Source: an uncultured Prevotellaceae bacterium
GTDB lineage: Bacteria; Bacteroidota; Bacteroidia; Bacteroidales; Bacteroidaceae
Assembly: GCA_902775475.1 (NCBI GenBank)
Contig: CACYME010000017.1
Location: 58,659-122,658, forward strand
Direction: 5' to 3'
DNA length: 64,000 bases
Shown here: in pieces, positions 16,172-25,000 of the stretch
Layout: each line of letters opens with the position of its first letter
Numbering within the stretch: position 1 is the stretch's first letter
Notes under the pieces: model-generated
The model's database searches: none
Seen by the model: the letters and a program-made list of their open reading frames with translations, nothing else
What the model was told of the DNA's origin: nothing
Translations under genes and position numbers: made by a program

Positions 16172-18028
16172 ATGAAGAAGAACCTTCTCCTCCTACTGGC
16201 AGTCCTCGCCTCAGTGCTGACGGCAGGGGCGCAGACCACCTGGTGGGGCCTCTGGAACACGGGCTTCAGCCTGAAACCCTTCGCCCTCTTCGAAGACGGC
16301 ACCACCGACCTCTACCTGCGCCTCACGGCACAGAACAGCCCCCTGCTGGTGGGCGGAAGCGTGAGCGGCATGCGCTTCTGGGTGGCCGACAAGTCGGCCA
16401 TCGTCAGTGCCAGCGTATGGATGTCGACCAGCTACACACGTGGAGCCGCTCCCACGATTATGAAGCAGGACGTGCCCACCAGCCAGCTGCTCGACCTGAA
16501 TCACGACGGCTCACCCACGGTGGTACACTTCGAGGAGCCCATCGCCATTCTGCCTCCTGGCAACCCCTACGTCAGCGTGCTCGTGGGCATGACGCTGCAG
16601 ATGACCTCGGGCCAGAGCGTCACCCTGCTGGGCAGCACCGGTGGAAGCGCACCGTCGGGCAGTTTCTTTCTGAACGGCCGCGACCAGTCGGCCGTCTACG
16701 GGCGACTACCGCTGCAAGTGCTGGCCGGGGGGCCACTCATCCCCACCATTGCCGCCACACCGGGAGCCATCACTGAACAGAAGGAGCGTGCCGGGCTTCA
16801 GGCCACGCTCAGCCTGCCCGTGGTGGCAGCTGGCTCTACGCCCATCAGCAGCATCGACTACGTGGTCAGCATCGATGGGCAGCCCCAGGAGCAAAAGCAT
16901 CATGAACTGCCGGAGGCCATCGACGAACTTGGCAAGGCATTCATCGTGCCTGCCATCTATGACGCTCCTGCCTCGCCTGCCGAGCATCAGCTCACCGTCA
17001 GCGTAACTCGCGTGAACGACACTGACAATCCTCAGGCCGACCTCGCCGTCACCGCCAAACTGACCACCCTCAGCCACGATTGCACCAAGCGCACGGTGAT
17101 GGAGGAGTTCACCGGCTCGTGGTGCCACAACTGCATCCGTGGCATCGCCGGCATCGGTCGCCTGCAGGAGCAGTTCGCCGACCGTTTTATCCCCATCGCC
17201 ATACACAGCAGCGACCCCATGCAGGTGGATGACTACCGCAACAGCTCGTTCTACAAAAGCTACGTGGCAGCACTGGGAGGCCTGCCCTCGTGCGCCATCG
17301 ACCGTCTCATCGGCTGCGACCCCTACTGCGGCCTGGCCTCTACGGGACCTTTCGCCACCGACCAGATAGTGGAATATGCCCTCAGCCAGACTGCCGTGGC
17401 CGACCTCGACGTAGAAGCCCACTTCACTAACCAGAGCCTGACCGACATCAGCTGCAACGTGACCACGCACTTCGCCTACGACAGCCCCGACGCCCCCTAC
17501 CGCCTCATCCTGGTGCTCACCGCCGACAGCCTCACCGGCGAAGGCCGCGACTGGGAGCAAATCAACGGCTACAACGACTACGAGGGCGACGACCCCGCCC
17601 TGCTGGTATTCGCCGGAGCTGGCAGCCGCCTCATCCCCAGCAGCTTCAACCATGTGGCCATCGACATCGTGGGAGCCGACCAGGGCATCGAGGGCAGCAT
17701 CACCGCGCCACTGAGCCACGAGCAGCCGCAGACCTTCACCCACGCACTCAGCATCGCCGGCAACGCGCTGGCCCAGCACAAGGACCGCCTGCACGTGGTG
17801 GTCATGCTCATCGACACGCAGAGCGGCTCCATCATCAACGCCGCGACGTCCAACGTCGCCCTGCCAACGCTGGGCATCGCCGGTGCCACCCTGCCTACGG
17901 CAACCAGCACTCAGCGCTACGACCTTCAGGGCCGGCAGCGCCCATCCATCAGCAATCACCCATCAGCCCACAAGGGCATCATCATTGAAAACGGGAAGAA
18001 GCGCATGAGCACCCATTCCCCCTATTAA
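16172..18028 (+). CDS. Long Omp28-like secreted protein with thioredoxin-type CxxC
   Basis: 618 aa. Signal peptide ends TAGAQ. Residues 22 to about 190 are a beta-rich N-terminal domain without assignment, followed by a linker domain. From about residue 305 it is a paralogue of the protein at 11018: MEEFTGSWCHNCIRGIAGI with CHNC at 318-321, then PSCAIDRL and DAPYRLILVLTADSLTGEG. The C-terminus has YDLQGRQRPS and KGIIIENGKKR, the tail shared with its neighbours but with extra residues after it. Predicted to act in the periplasm or at the surface. dnaE starts only 14 bp downstream, so read-through into dnaE is possible. Confidence 0.8.
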   Translation: MKKNLLLLLAVLASVLTAGAQTTWWGLWNTGFSLKPFALFEDGTTDLYLRLTAQNSPLLVGGSVSGMRFWVADKSAIVSASVWMSTSYTRGAAPTIMKQDVPTSQLLDLNHDGSPTVVHFEEPIAILPPGNPYVSVLVGMTLQMTSGQSVTLLGSTGGSAPSGSFFLNGRDQSAVYGRLPLQVLAGGPLIPTIAATPGAITEQKERAGLQATLSLPVVAAGSTPISSIDYVVSIDGQPQEQKHHELPEAIDELGKAFIVPAIYDAPASPAEHQLTVSVTRVNDTDNPQADLAVTAKLTTLSHDCTKRTVMEEFTGSWCHNCIRGIAGIGRLQEQFADRFIPIAIHSSDPMQVDDYRNSSFYKSYVAALGGLPSCAIDRLIGCDPYCGLASTGPFATDQIVEYALSQTAVADLDVEAHFTNQSLTDISCNVTTHFAYDSPDAPYRLILVLTADSLTGEGRDWEQINGYNDYEGDDPALLVFAGAGSRLIPSSFNHVAIDIVGADQGIEGSITAPLSHEQPQTFTHALSIAGNALAQHKDRLHVVVMLIDTQSGSIINAATSNVALPTLGIAGATLPTATSTQRYDLQGRQRPSISNHPSAHKGIIIENGKKRMSTHSPY

Positions 18029-18041
18029 GCAACATCATATC

Positions 18042-21000
18042 ATGGAAGACTTCATCCACCTTCACGTACACACCTACTACAGCATACTCGACGGACAGTC
18101 GAAAATCAAGAACCTCGTGACGAAGGCCATCGCCGACGGCATGCGCGGCATGGCCATCACTGACCACGGCGACATGTTCGGCATCAAGGAGTTCCACGAC
18201 ATCGTGAACGGCGTGAACAAAGAACGCAAGAAAGCCGGCCAGGAGCCCTTCAAGCCCATCTTCGGCTGCGAGATGTACGTGGCCCGCCACGGCCCGAAGG
18301 AGCAGAAGAACGGCAAGCAGGACCAGAGCGGCTATCACCTCATCGTGCTGGCCAAGAACCAGCAGGGCTACAAGAACCTCATCAAGCTCGTCTCCAACGC
18401 CTGGGTAGACGGCTACTACATGCGCCCCCGCACCGACCGCTCGGAGTTGCAGCGCTACCACGAGGGACTCATCGTCTGCTCGGCGTGTATCGCCGGCGAG
18501 GTGCCCAAGAAGATTCTCAACGGCGACATCGACGGCGCCCGCGAGGCCATCGAGTGGTACCACAACCTCTTCGGCGACGACTACTACCTGGAGCTGCAGC
18601 GCCACGAGGTGACCGACCCCACGCTGCGCGCCAACCGCGAGACGTTCCCCCTGCAGCAGCAGGCCAACCGCGTGCTCATCGAGCTGGCCCACGAGTATGG
18701 CATCAAGCTCGTCTGCACCAACGACGTGCACTTCGTCGACCAGGAGAACGCCGAGGCCCACGACCACCTGCTGTGCCTCTCCACCGGCAAGGACCTCGAC
18801 GACCCCACGCGCATGCTCTACACCAAGCAGGAGTGGTTTAAGACGCGCGCCGAGATGAACGCCATCTTCAGCGACGTGCCCGAAGCCTTGTCGAACACGC
18901 TCGAAATCCTCGACAAGGTGGAAATCTACTCCCTCGACCACGACCCCATCATGCCTTTCTTCCCCATCCCCGAGAGCTTCGGCACCGAGGAAGAGTGGCG
19001 TGCCAGAATCACCGAGCAGCAGCTCTACGAGGAGTTTACCCGCGACGAGAACGGCCAGAACCCCATGCCACGCGAGGACGGCGAGAAGAAGATCAAGAAG
19101 CTAGGCGGCTACGACAAGCTCTACCGCATCAAGTTCGAAGCCGACTACCTGGCCGAGCTGGCCTACAAGGGTGCCAAGCAGCGCTATTCGCCCGACGAGG
19201 AGCTGACACTCGAGCAGGTGAAAGTTGAGACGGGAGATCCCGCTGCATCCTTCACCATCCTACATTCTTCACTGCCCAAGGAGGTCGACGAGCGCATCCG
19301 CTTCGAGCTGCACATCATGAAGACGATGGGCTTCCCCGGCTACTTCCTCATCGTGCAGGACTTCATCAACTCCGCCCGCGACGAGCTCGACGTGTGGGTG
19401 GGCCCCGGCCGTGGCTCGGCCGCCGGCAGCGTCGTGGCCTACTGCCTGGGCATCACGAAGATCGACCCGCTGAAATACGACCTGCTGTTCGAGCGCTTCC
19501 TCAACCCCGACCGTATCTCCCTGCCTGATATCGACACCGACTTCGACGACGACGGCCGCGGTAAGGTGCTCAAGTGGGTGATGGACAAATACGGCCATGA
19601 GAACTGCGCCCACATCATCACCTACGCCTCGATGGCCACGAAGAACAGCATCAAGGACGTGGCGCGCGTAGAGAAAGTGCCGCTGGCCATCAGCAACGCC
19701 CTCTGCAAGGCCATCCCCGACCGTCTGCCCGACGGGATGAAGATGAACCTGCCCAACGCCATCAAGTGCACCCGCGAGCTGCAGGAGGCCGAGGCCAGCA
19801 CCGACACCGCCCTGGCCAACACCATCAAATACGCCAAGATGCTCGAAGGAACCGTCCGCGGCACGGGCATCCACGCCTGTGGCTTCATCATCTGCCGCGA
19901 CCCCATCAGCGACTGGGTGCCCGTGAGCACCGCCGACGACCCCGACTTCAAGGACACGAAGACCAACTGCACACAGTACGACGGACACGTCATCGAGTCG
20001 ACGGGACTCATCAAGATGGACTTCCTCGGGCTGAAGACGCTCTCGGAGCTGAAGGAGGCCTGTGCCAACATCAAGCTCACACGCGGCATCGACGTCGACC
20101 TCGACACCATCCCCATCGACGACCCGAAGACCTACGAACTCTATCAGCAGGGGCGCACCATCGGCACCTTCCAGTTTGAGTCCAGCGGCATGCAGAAATA
20201 CCTGCGCGAGCTGCACCCCACCGTCTTCGAGGACCTCATCGCCATGAACGCCCTCTACCGCCCGGGGCCTATGGACTACATTCCCCAGTTCATTGCCCGC
20301 AAGAACGGGCGCGAGCCCATCACCTACCCCATCGCCTGCATGGAGAAATACCTCAAGGACACCTACGGCATCACCGTCTACCAGGAGCAGGTGATGCTCC
20401 TCTCGCGCCAGCTGGCCGACTTCACCCGCGGCGAGAGCGACGCCCTGCGCAAGGCCATGGGTAAGAAGAAGATTGACATCGTCAACGCCATGAAGCCCAA
20501 GTTCATCGAGGGTGGCAAGAAGAACGGCCACGACCCCGCCATCCTCGAGAAGATATGGGCCGACTGGGAGAAGTTCGCCAGCTACGCCTTCAACAAGTCG
20601 CACGCCGCCTGCTACTCCTGGGTGGCCTACCAGACGGCCTACCTCAAGGCCAACTACCCCGCCGAGTTCATGGCTGCCATCATGACCCGCCGCCGCGACC
20701 AGATCAGCGAGATTACCAAGCTCATGGACGAGTGCAAGCAGATGGGCATCGCCACGCTCGGCCCCGACGTGAACGAGTCGTACCTGAAGTTCGGCGTCAA
20801 CCACCACGGCGAGATCCGCTTCGGCCTGGCCGCCATCAAGGGCATGGGCGACGGTGCCGCCAACGCCATCATCAACGAGCGTGCACAGAACGGCCCCTAC
20901 AAGAGCATCTTCGACTTTGCACAGCGCGTCAGCTTTGCCAGCGTCAACCGCAAGGCTTTCGAGAGCCTTGCCCTCAGCGGCGGCTTCGACAGCTTCGGCA

Positions 21001-21827
21001 TCCGCCGCGAGGTGTTCTTCGCCGAGAATACCAAGGGCGAGGTGTTCCTCGACACCCTCGTGCGCTACGGGCAGATGTACCAGCAGGCGAAGAGCGAGGC
21101 TCAGAACTCCCTCTTCGGCGGCTTCGACGACGTGGAGATTGCCACGCCGCCCATCCCGAAGACCGACATCCATTGGTGCGACATCGAGCGCCTGAACAAG
21201 GAGCGCGACCTCGTGGGCATCTACCTCTCCGCCCACCCCCTCGACGAGTTCCGCATCGTGCTCGACAACCTCTGCAACACCCACTGCCAGGAGCTGGCCG
21301 ACGTGCAGCAGCTCAAGGGCCGAGCCGACGTCGTCGTGGCAGGCATCGTCACCGCCGTGCGTTCCAAGTTCACCAAGCGCGGCGAACCCTGCGGCTTCGT
21401 CACCATCGAGGACTTCGAGGGCGCCGGAGAGCTGGCACTCTTCGGACAGGACTGGGGCCGCTGGAACGGCATGTTCACCGAGGGCGCCAGCGTCTACGTC
21501 GTCGGCAAGCTGCAGCCCCGCTTCCGCGACAGCCAGGTGCTCGATCTCAAGGTGGGCAGCGTGGAATACCTGCAGACCGTGAAGGACAAGGCCATCGACC
21601 GCATCACCATCACCATGAACAGCGACCTGCTCAACGACGAGATGGTGACCGAGCTGAGCGAAATCGTCAAGGAACATCCCGGAAAGACCAAGCTCTTCTT
21701 CCAGCTGCGCGACTCCTCCGGCAAGAACCACGTCCTGCTGCGCTCAAAGACCATCGGCATTGACGTGAAGCACCACCTCATCGACTACATCGAGCGCACC
21801 AACGGACTCGACTACAAAATCAACTAA
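18042..21827 (+). CDS. dnaE: DNA polymerase III subunit alpha
   Basis: 1261 aa replicative polymerase. Order: PHP domain at the N-terminus (HLHVHTYYSILDG from residue 6; TDHGDMFG), palm with GPGRGSAAGS and the catalytic aspartates in PDIDTDF (residues 495-501, Asp496 and Asp498), helix-hairpin-helix region around GDGAANAIINER, and an OB domain (DVVVAGIVTAV ... FVTIEDFEG). The length is normal for the Bacteroidetes DnaE type. Other long frames over this stretch are antisense shadows. A hairpin terminator follows. Confidence 0.97.
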   Translation: MEDFIHLHVHTYYSILDGQSKIKNLVTKAIADGMRGMAITDHGDMFGIKEFHDIVNGVNKERKKAGQEPFKPIFGCEMYVARHGPKEQKNGKQDQSGYHLIVLAKNQQGYKNLIKLVSNAWVDGYYMRPRTDRSELQRYHEGLIVCSACIAGEVPKKILNGDIDGAREAIEWYHNLFGDDYYLELQRHEVTDPTLRANRETFPLQQQANRVLIELAHEYGIKLVCTNDVHFVDQENAEAHDHLLCLSTGKDLDDPTRMLYTKQEWFKTRAEMNAIFSDVPEALSNTLEILDKVEIYSLDHDPIMPFFPIPESFGTEEEWRARITEQQLYEEFTRDENGQNPMPREDGEKKIKKLGGYDKLYRIKFEADYLAELAYKGAKQRYSPDEELTLEQVKVETGDPAASFTILHSSLPKEVDERIRFELHIMKTMGFPGYFLIVQDFINSARDELDVWVGPGRGSAAGSVVAYCLGITKIDPLKYDLLFERFLNPDRISLPDIDTDFDDDGRGKVLKWVMDKYGHENCAHIITYASMATKNSIKDVARVEKVPLAISNALCKAIPDRLPDGMKMNLPNAIKCTRELQEAEASTDTALANTIKYAKMLEGTVRGTGIHACGFIICRDPISDWVPVSTADDPDFKDTKTNCTQYDGHVIESTGLIKMDFLGLKTLSELKEACANIKLTRGIDVDLDTIPIDDPKTYELYQQGRTIGTFQFESSGMQKYLRELHPTVFEDLIAMNALYRPGPMDYIPQFIARKNGREPITYPIACMEKYLKDTYGITVYQEQVMLLSRQLADFTRGESDALRKAMGKKKIDIVNAMKPKFIEGGKKNGHDPAILEKIWADWEKFASYAFNKSHAACYSWVAYQTAYLKANYPAEFMAAIMTRRRDQISEITKLMDECKQMGIATLGPDVNESYLKFGVNHHGEIRFGLAAIKGMGDGAANAIINERAQNGPYKSIFDFAQRVSFASVNRKAFESLALSGGFDSFGIRREVFFAENTKGEVFLDTLVRYGQMYQQAKSEAQNSLFGGFDDVEIATPPIPKTDIHWCDIERLNKERDLVGIYLSAHPLDEFRIVLDNLCNTHCQELADVQQLKGRADVVVAGIVTAVRSKFTKRGEPCGFVTIEDFEGAGELALFGQDWGRWNGMFTEGASVYVVGKLQPRFRDSQVLDLKVGSVEYLQTVKDKAIDRITITMNSDLLNDEMVTELSEIVKEHPGKTKLFFQLRDSSGKNHVLLRSKTIGIDVKHHLIDYIERTNGLDYKIN

Positions 21828-21838
21828 GCAAAAGCAAC

Positions 21839-21864
21839 AATCCGACGTGGGCGGACGAAAATCC
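21839..21864. repeat. AATCCGACGTGGGCG repeat, copy B
   Basis: 26 bp matching 1730-1755 with two substitutions, same orientation, located 12 bp after the dnaE stop and overlapping the left arm of its terminator. Confidence 0.75.
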
Positions 21865-21903
21865 GCAGTCAGCAATAAAATATACGCTGACCGCGGATTT
21901 TTC
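21858..21903 (+). terminator. Terminator of dnaE
   Basis: AAAATCCGC-A-GTCAGC (21858-21873) pairs with GCTGAC-C-GCGGATTTT (21886-21901): 15 paired bases with one mismatch, a 12-nt loop and a T-run at the 3' end. Confidence 0.8.
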
Positions 21904-22094
21904 ATGAATCATGCGGCGGCACATGTTCCAGCATATCCCCTAAGTGATATTCCACCATTCCGCCAGAAGACTCGATTCTCCTGATCTGCACCAACGCACT
22001 TTCGCGGTCACGACCAACAACCAATCGCAGTGCATCATACCGGCGAAGATAGCGCTTGCCGTCTGCCTCGTCGATATAGGTGTATTTGGTTAGA
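21902..22094 (-). pseudogene. 3' fragment of an ASCH-like gene
   Basis: On the minus strand an open frame ends at a TGA at 21904-21902 and reads, toward the stop, KYTYIDEADGKRYLRRYDA, then LRLVVGRDRESALVQI, then EYHLGDMLEHVPPHDS. The pattern YDAxRxxVGxxRxSALVxI...YxLGxxLE resembles the C-terminal half of ASCH-domain (PUA-like) proteins. There is no start codon, and upstream of about 22090 the DNA belongs to an efflux gene in the other direction. I read it as a truncated remnant; the family is a recollection, not a search result. Confidence 0.45.
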
Positions 22095-22095
22095 G

Positions 22096-22938
22096 ATGCT
22101 TGACGGCCAGCTGGCCGACACCCGCTCCGTCATAGAGAGCTGGGACGAGAGCATCCGTGCGCAGAAGGCGCTGCTGGCCGTAGGTGAGACGACGGTTGAC
22201 GAGGTGGAACAGGCCGAGGCCAGCCGATTGGAGGCCGAAGCGAGACTGGAAGAACTGACCAACGAGTGCATGATGGCTGAGAACGCGCTCTGCTCCGTGC
22301 TGGGGCGGCCGAGCGGCCATATAGCGCGCGACAGTTTTTCGTCAGCAGCCTTTCAGGTCCCGGCATCCATTCCCCTGCATGCGCTGGCCAGCCGTCCTGA
22401 CGTCAGGCAAGCCGAGGCGGTGCTGAAGACGGCTTTCTACCTGACCAACGCGGCCCGGGCCGCCTTCTATCCGTCGATAACCATTTCCGCCTTCCTGGGC
22501 CGGAATGGCAACAAGGACGAGGGCGATGTGTTCAACACGATGTCGGTAAGAAAACTGTTAGGTGAGCTCACGGCACCCATCTTCGCCCGTGGCAGGCTGA
22601 AGGCCGACCTGCGGAAGGCGAAGGCCGAGCAGGAAGAAGCGCTCATCGCGTTCCAGCAGGCGCTGCTCGATGCCGGCAAGGAGGTGAACGACGCACTCTC
22701 CACCCAGCAGTATGCCCAGAAGACCATACGTCTCAACGAGCAGCAGATAGAGAAGCTCACCCACGTTGTCGAAGCCTCGGAAGTGCGCATGAAGTACGAC
22801 AGCGAGGTGAACTACCTGCAGGTGCTCCTGGCCCGCCAGTCGCTACTCGACGTCAAGCTGGCGCTCCACGCCAACCGCTTTGCCCTGGTGGAAGCCACCA
22901 TCCAGCTGTACAAAGCCCTCGGCGGTGCTGCTGACTAA
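22096..22938 (+). pseudogene. 5'-truncated outer-membrane efflux (TolC/NodT-type) gene
   Basis: About 280 codons read as the C-terminal part of an outer-membrane efflux protein: MLDGQLADTRSVIESWDES, VDEVEQAEASRLEAEARLEE, ASRPDVRQAEAVLKTAFY, AARAAFYPSITISAF and a long coiled region to KALGGAAD. Full members have about 450-480 residues; the signal peptide and first beta/helical repeat are missing. The homology begins abruptly at about 22090, next to the ASCH-like fragment on the other strand. No inner-membrane pump or adaptor gene is adjacent. A short product starting at 22096 is possible but would lack the export signal, so I call it a pseudogene. Confidence 0.75.
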
Positions 22939-22962
22939 CCAAAAAATACTGCTTCAAAACAC

Positions 22963-23016
22963 GCGCAGCAGTTCCCCTCTTGAACCCTGCCCTTACGGGG
23001 AGGGGAGCGGCTGCGC
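22963..23016 (+). terminator. Long hairpin after the efflux remnant
   Basis: GCGCAGC (22963-22969) and GCTGCGC (23010-23016) form the base of a stem that continues as TTCCCCTC / GAGGGGA, 15 of 17 positions paired. No T-run follows directly, so it may be a repeat or protective hairpin rather than a terminator. Confidence 0.5.
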
Positions 23017-23252
23017 ATGAGTTCACCAGATAACATACTTTTTCAAGTGGGCTCAAGACTGGTTTTTCCCTGTTTTTATTGTTTTTATTTGTTTTTGAAA
23101 GACCGCTTTGCGGTAAGTCCTTAAAACCTTGGGCAACCCTACAGCTTGAAAAAGCACCGAGGGACGATGGAATAAAGGATGCCTTATTTTACCCCCCTAA
23201 AAAAACTATCAAAAATATTGACAAAATTGCGAAAAAAGAGAAATTAAAGGCC

Positions 23253-23573
23253 CTCAAAACTCAAGAATTCTGCGCGAGAAAACTTTTGGACGAAAATACG
23301 CGAGTTTTGAGCACTTTCAACAAATCACTGATAGTCAGATAATTAACGCCAAAACGGCCGAAAAACCGAACGGATGGCGCAAAAAAGTCAACGCCAATTT
23401 TTTCTGCGGCGTTGACTTTTGAAAATTTGGTGTGCTTACAGAAACGCGGTTCGGTGCCAAATTTGAGCCCGATATTGCACAAAACCAGCAGGTGTGTGCA
23501 CGATTTTTGGCAAAAACGGGAGGCCATTTACGGCAAAAAGCTGCACAAAAAGGGCAATAATGTGCAGATTTTT
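23253..23573. repeat. Structured noncoding element, copy 1
   Basis: Shares three blocks, in the same order, with 40029-40270. Block 1 (23271-23311, TGCGCGAGAAAAC ... ACGCGAGTTTTGAG) has 36 of 41 identical bases. Block 2 has a perfect 13-bp stem AAAAGTCAACGCC (23383-23395) / GGCGTTGACTTTT (23408-23420) with a 12-nt loop, then GAAAATTTGGTGTGCTTACA. Block 3 is CTGCACA (23541-23547) ... TGTGCAG (23561-23567). The 10-bp pair CTCAAAACTC/GAGTTTTGAG (23253-23311) encloses block 1 in this copy. The gap 22939-23703 holds no convincing gene. Confidence 0.8.
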
Positions 23574-23703
23574 TGCGTAGAATGAAATTTTCTTTTGTAA
23601 AGAAACGAGAAAATTTCAACGCTGAAGAATCTTGACATTTTTCGAGGGTAAAAAGGGTCATATTTGCCCAAATTTTCCCTCGTCCTGTCGCTGGCCTTTC
23701 CCC

Positions 23704-23844
23704 CTACCCCTTGAAAGTCTTCTGGAATTCGTCCCAGTCCTGGAATCCAGCGAGCAGTGACAGACCGTCGAGGGTCTTCTTGCTGGGTTTGCGGAGCACT
23801 TCCTTCTCCACGGCTTCGAGCAGCTTCTTCAATTTCTTTTCCAT
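23704..23844 (-). CDS. Small hypothetical protein (46 aa)
   Basis: MEKKLKKLLEAVEKEVLRKP, then a segment ending GFQDWDEFQKTFKG. It starts 4 bp after the stop of the GT4 gene upstream, so it belongs to the same transcript. The composition is charged, with a predicted amphipathic helix and no membrane segment or signal peptide. It is real rather than a shadow, because no other frame is coding here and the spacing is operon-like. I do not recognise the family. Confidence 0.6.
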   Translation of the reverse strand: MEKKLKKLLEAVEKEVLRKPSKKTLDGLSLLAGFQDWDEFQKTFKG

Positions 23845-23848
23845 AACG

Positions 23849-24985
23849 TTATAGTAGACTCTGGTAAATGTCGGCAAAGCGCTGGGCAGCGCTGGTGTTC
23901 TCAAACCGGCGGATATACTGCCGGCTGCGGTCGATGCGCTGCTGGCGGCCCTCGGCGCCATAGAGCACCTGGGCGATGGCATGGGCCATGGCCTCCGGGT
24001 CGTCGGGGCTGACGTAGAGGCTGTCGGGTCCGCCAGCCTCCTCGAGACACGACCCCGTGCAGGCCACGACGGGCAAGCCGAGGCTGATGGCCTCGATGAT
24101 GGGGATGCCGAAGCCCTCGTAGCGCGAGGGATAGACGAAGCAGTCGGCCATGCGGTAGAGGGCTGGCAGGTCGTCGTCGGGCACGCCGTGGAGCATCTGC
24201 ACGCGGCTGTGCATGCGGTGTTCCAGCACGTAGTCGTGCACCTGGTCACTGTAGGGCGTCTGCCGGCCCACGATGACCAGCGACACGTCGTCGGGCAGGT
24301 GATGGAGGGCACGCACGGCCAGCAGCACGTTCTTGCGCTCCTCGATGGAGCCGACGCTGAGCACGTAGCGGTCGGGCAGCACGTATTTCTCGCGCACCTC
24401 CCACAGCTTCGTGGCTGTGGGTTCCTCGGTGAAGCGCAGGGCACAGCTCTGGTAGACGAGGTCAACGCGGCTGCGGTCCACCTGGCCCAGCTCGCAGATG
24501 TCGCGGCGCGTGCACTCGCTGATGGCCACGATGCGGTCGGCCTCCTCGAGGGTCTTAAAGAATTTCTGGGTGTAGATTTTCACGTCGGCCCGGTTGTAAT
24601 ACTCGGGATGGCGCATGAAGATGAGGTCGTGGATGGTGACGACGCTGCGGATGCCGGCTTCGCGGATGCCGCGGGGCAATTCGCCCGAAAGGCCGTGGTA
24701 CACCTGCACCCCGTCTTTCTGCAGCTGCTTCACGATGCCGCCCGAGCGCCACATGGCCTTGCCCAGCGCGGTGCGGGCGTGGCGGGGATAGCAGAAGCTG
24801 ACGTTCGGGCGCCCCACAATCTGCGAGCGCAGCTGCACCATGCCCTCGTCGGGGGCGTAGAGGCGCAAGTCGAACGCATCGAGCGCCGACAGGCCGTTCA
24901 CCAGCGTGCGCCCATAGCTGCCCAGGCCTGTGCCGTTGCGGACAATGCGCTTGGCGTCGAAGCCTATAATCATCCTTTCTGACAT
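23849..24985 (-). CDS. Glycosyltransferase family 4 protein
   Basis: 378 aa. Retaining GT-B glycosyltransferase that adds a sugar from a nucleotide donor in polysaccharide assembly, on the cytoplasmic side. The N-terminal domain has DAKRIVRNGTGLGSYGRTL; the C-terminal donor-binding domain has VLSVGSIEERKN and the GT4 motif YPSRYEGFGIPIIEA with its two conserved glutamates. The start is MSERMIIGFDAKR or the second Met. It lies 15 bp after the nucleotide-sugar dehydrogenase gene, in the minus-strand set that starts at 30073. The sugar it transfers is not predictable. Confidence 0.88.
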   Translation of the reverse strand: MSERMIIGFDAKRIVRNGTGLGSYGRTLVNGLSALDAFDLRLYAPDEGMVQLRSQIVGRPNVSFCYPRHARTALGKAMWRSGGIVKQLQKDGVQVYHGLSGELPRGIREAGIRSVVTIHDLIFMRHPEYYNRADVKIYTQKFFKTLEEADRIVAISECTRRDICELGQVDRSRVDLVYQSCALRFTEEPTATKLWEVREKYVLPDRYVLSVGSIEERKNVLLAVRALHHLPDDVSLVIVGRQTPYSDQVHDYVLEHRMHSRVQMLHGVPDDDLPALYRMADCFVYPSRYEGFGIPIIEAISLGLPVVACTGSCLEEAGGPDSLYVSPDDPEAMAHAIAQVLYGAEGRQQRIDRSRQYIRRFENTSAAQRFADIYQSLL

Positions 24986-25000
24986 AAACCAGGTGAAGAG

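Noticed and set aside
19269-21731. 820-codon antisense frame over dnaE, and similar long antisense frames over other genes
   Set aside because: They are products of GC-rich codon use in the sense gene; the dnaE, fucosidase, rnr and peptidase genes are certain on the other strand.
23079-23342. 87-codon plus-strand frame in the gap after the efflux remnant
   Set aside because: It runs into block 1 of the structured repeat; its lysine-rich composition reflects A-rich DNA, and copy 2 of the repeat has no matching frame.
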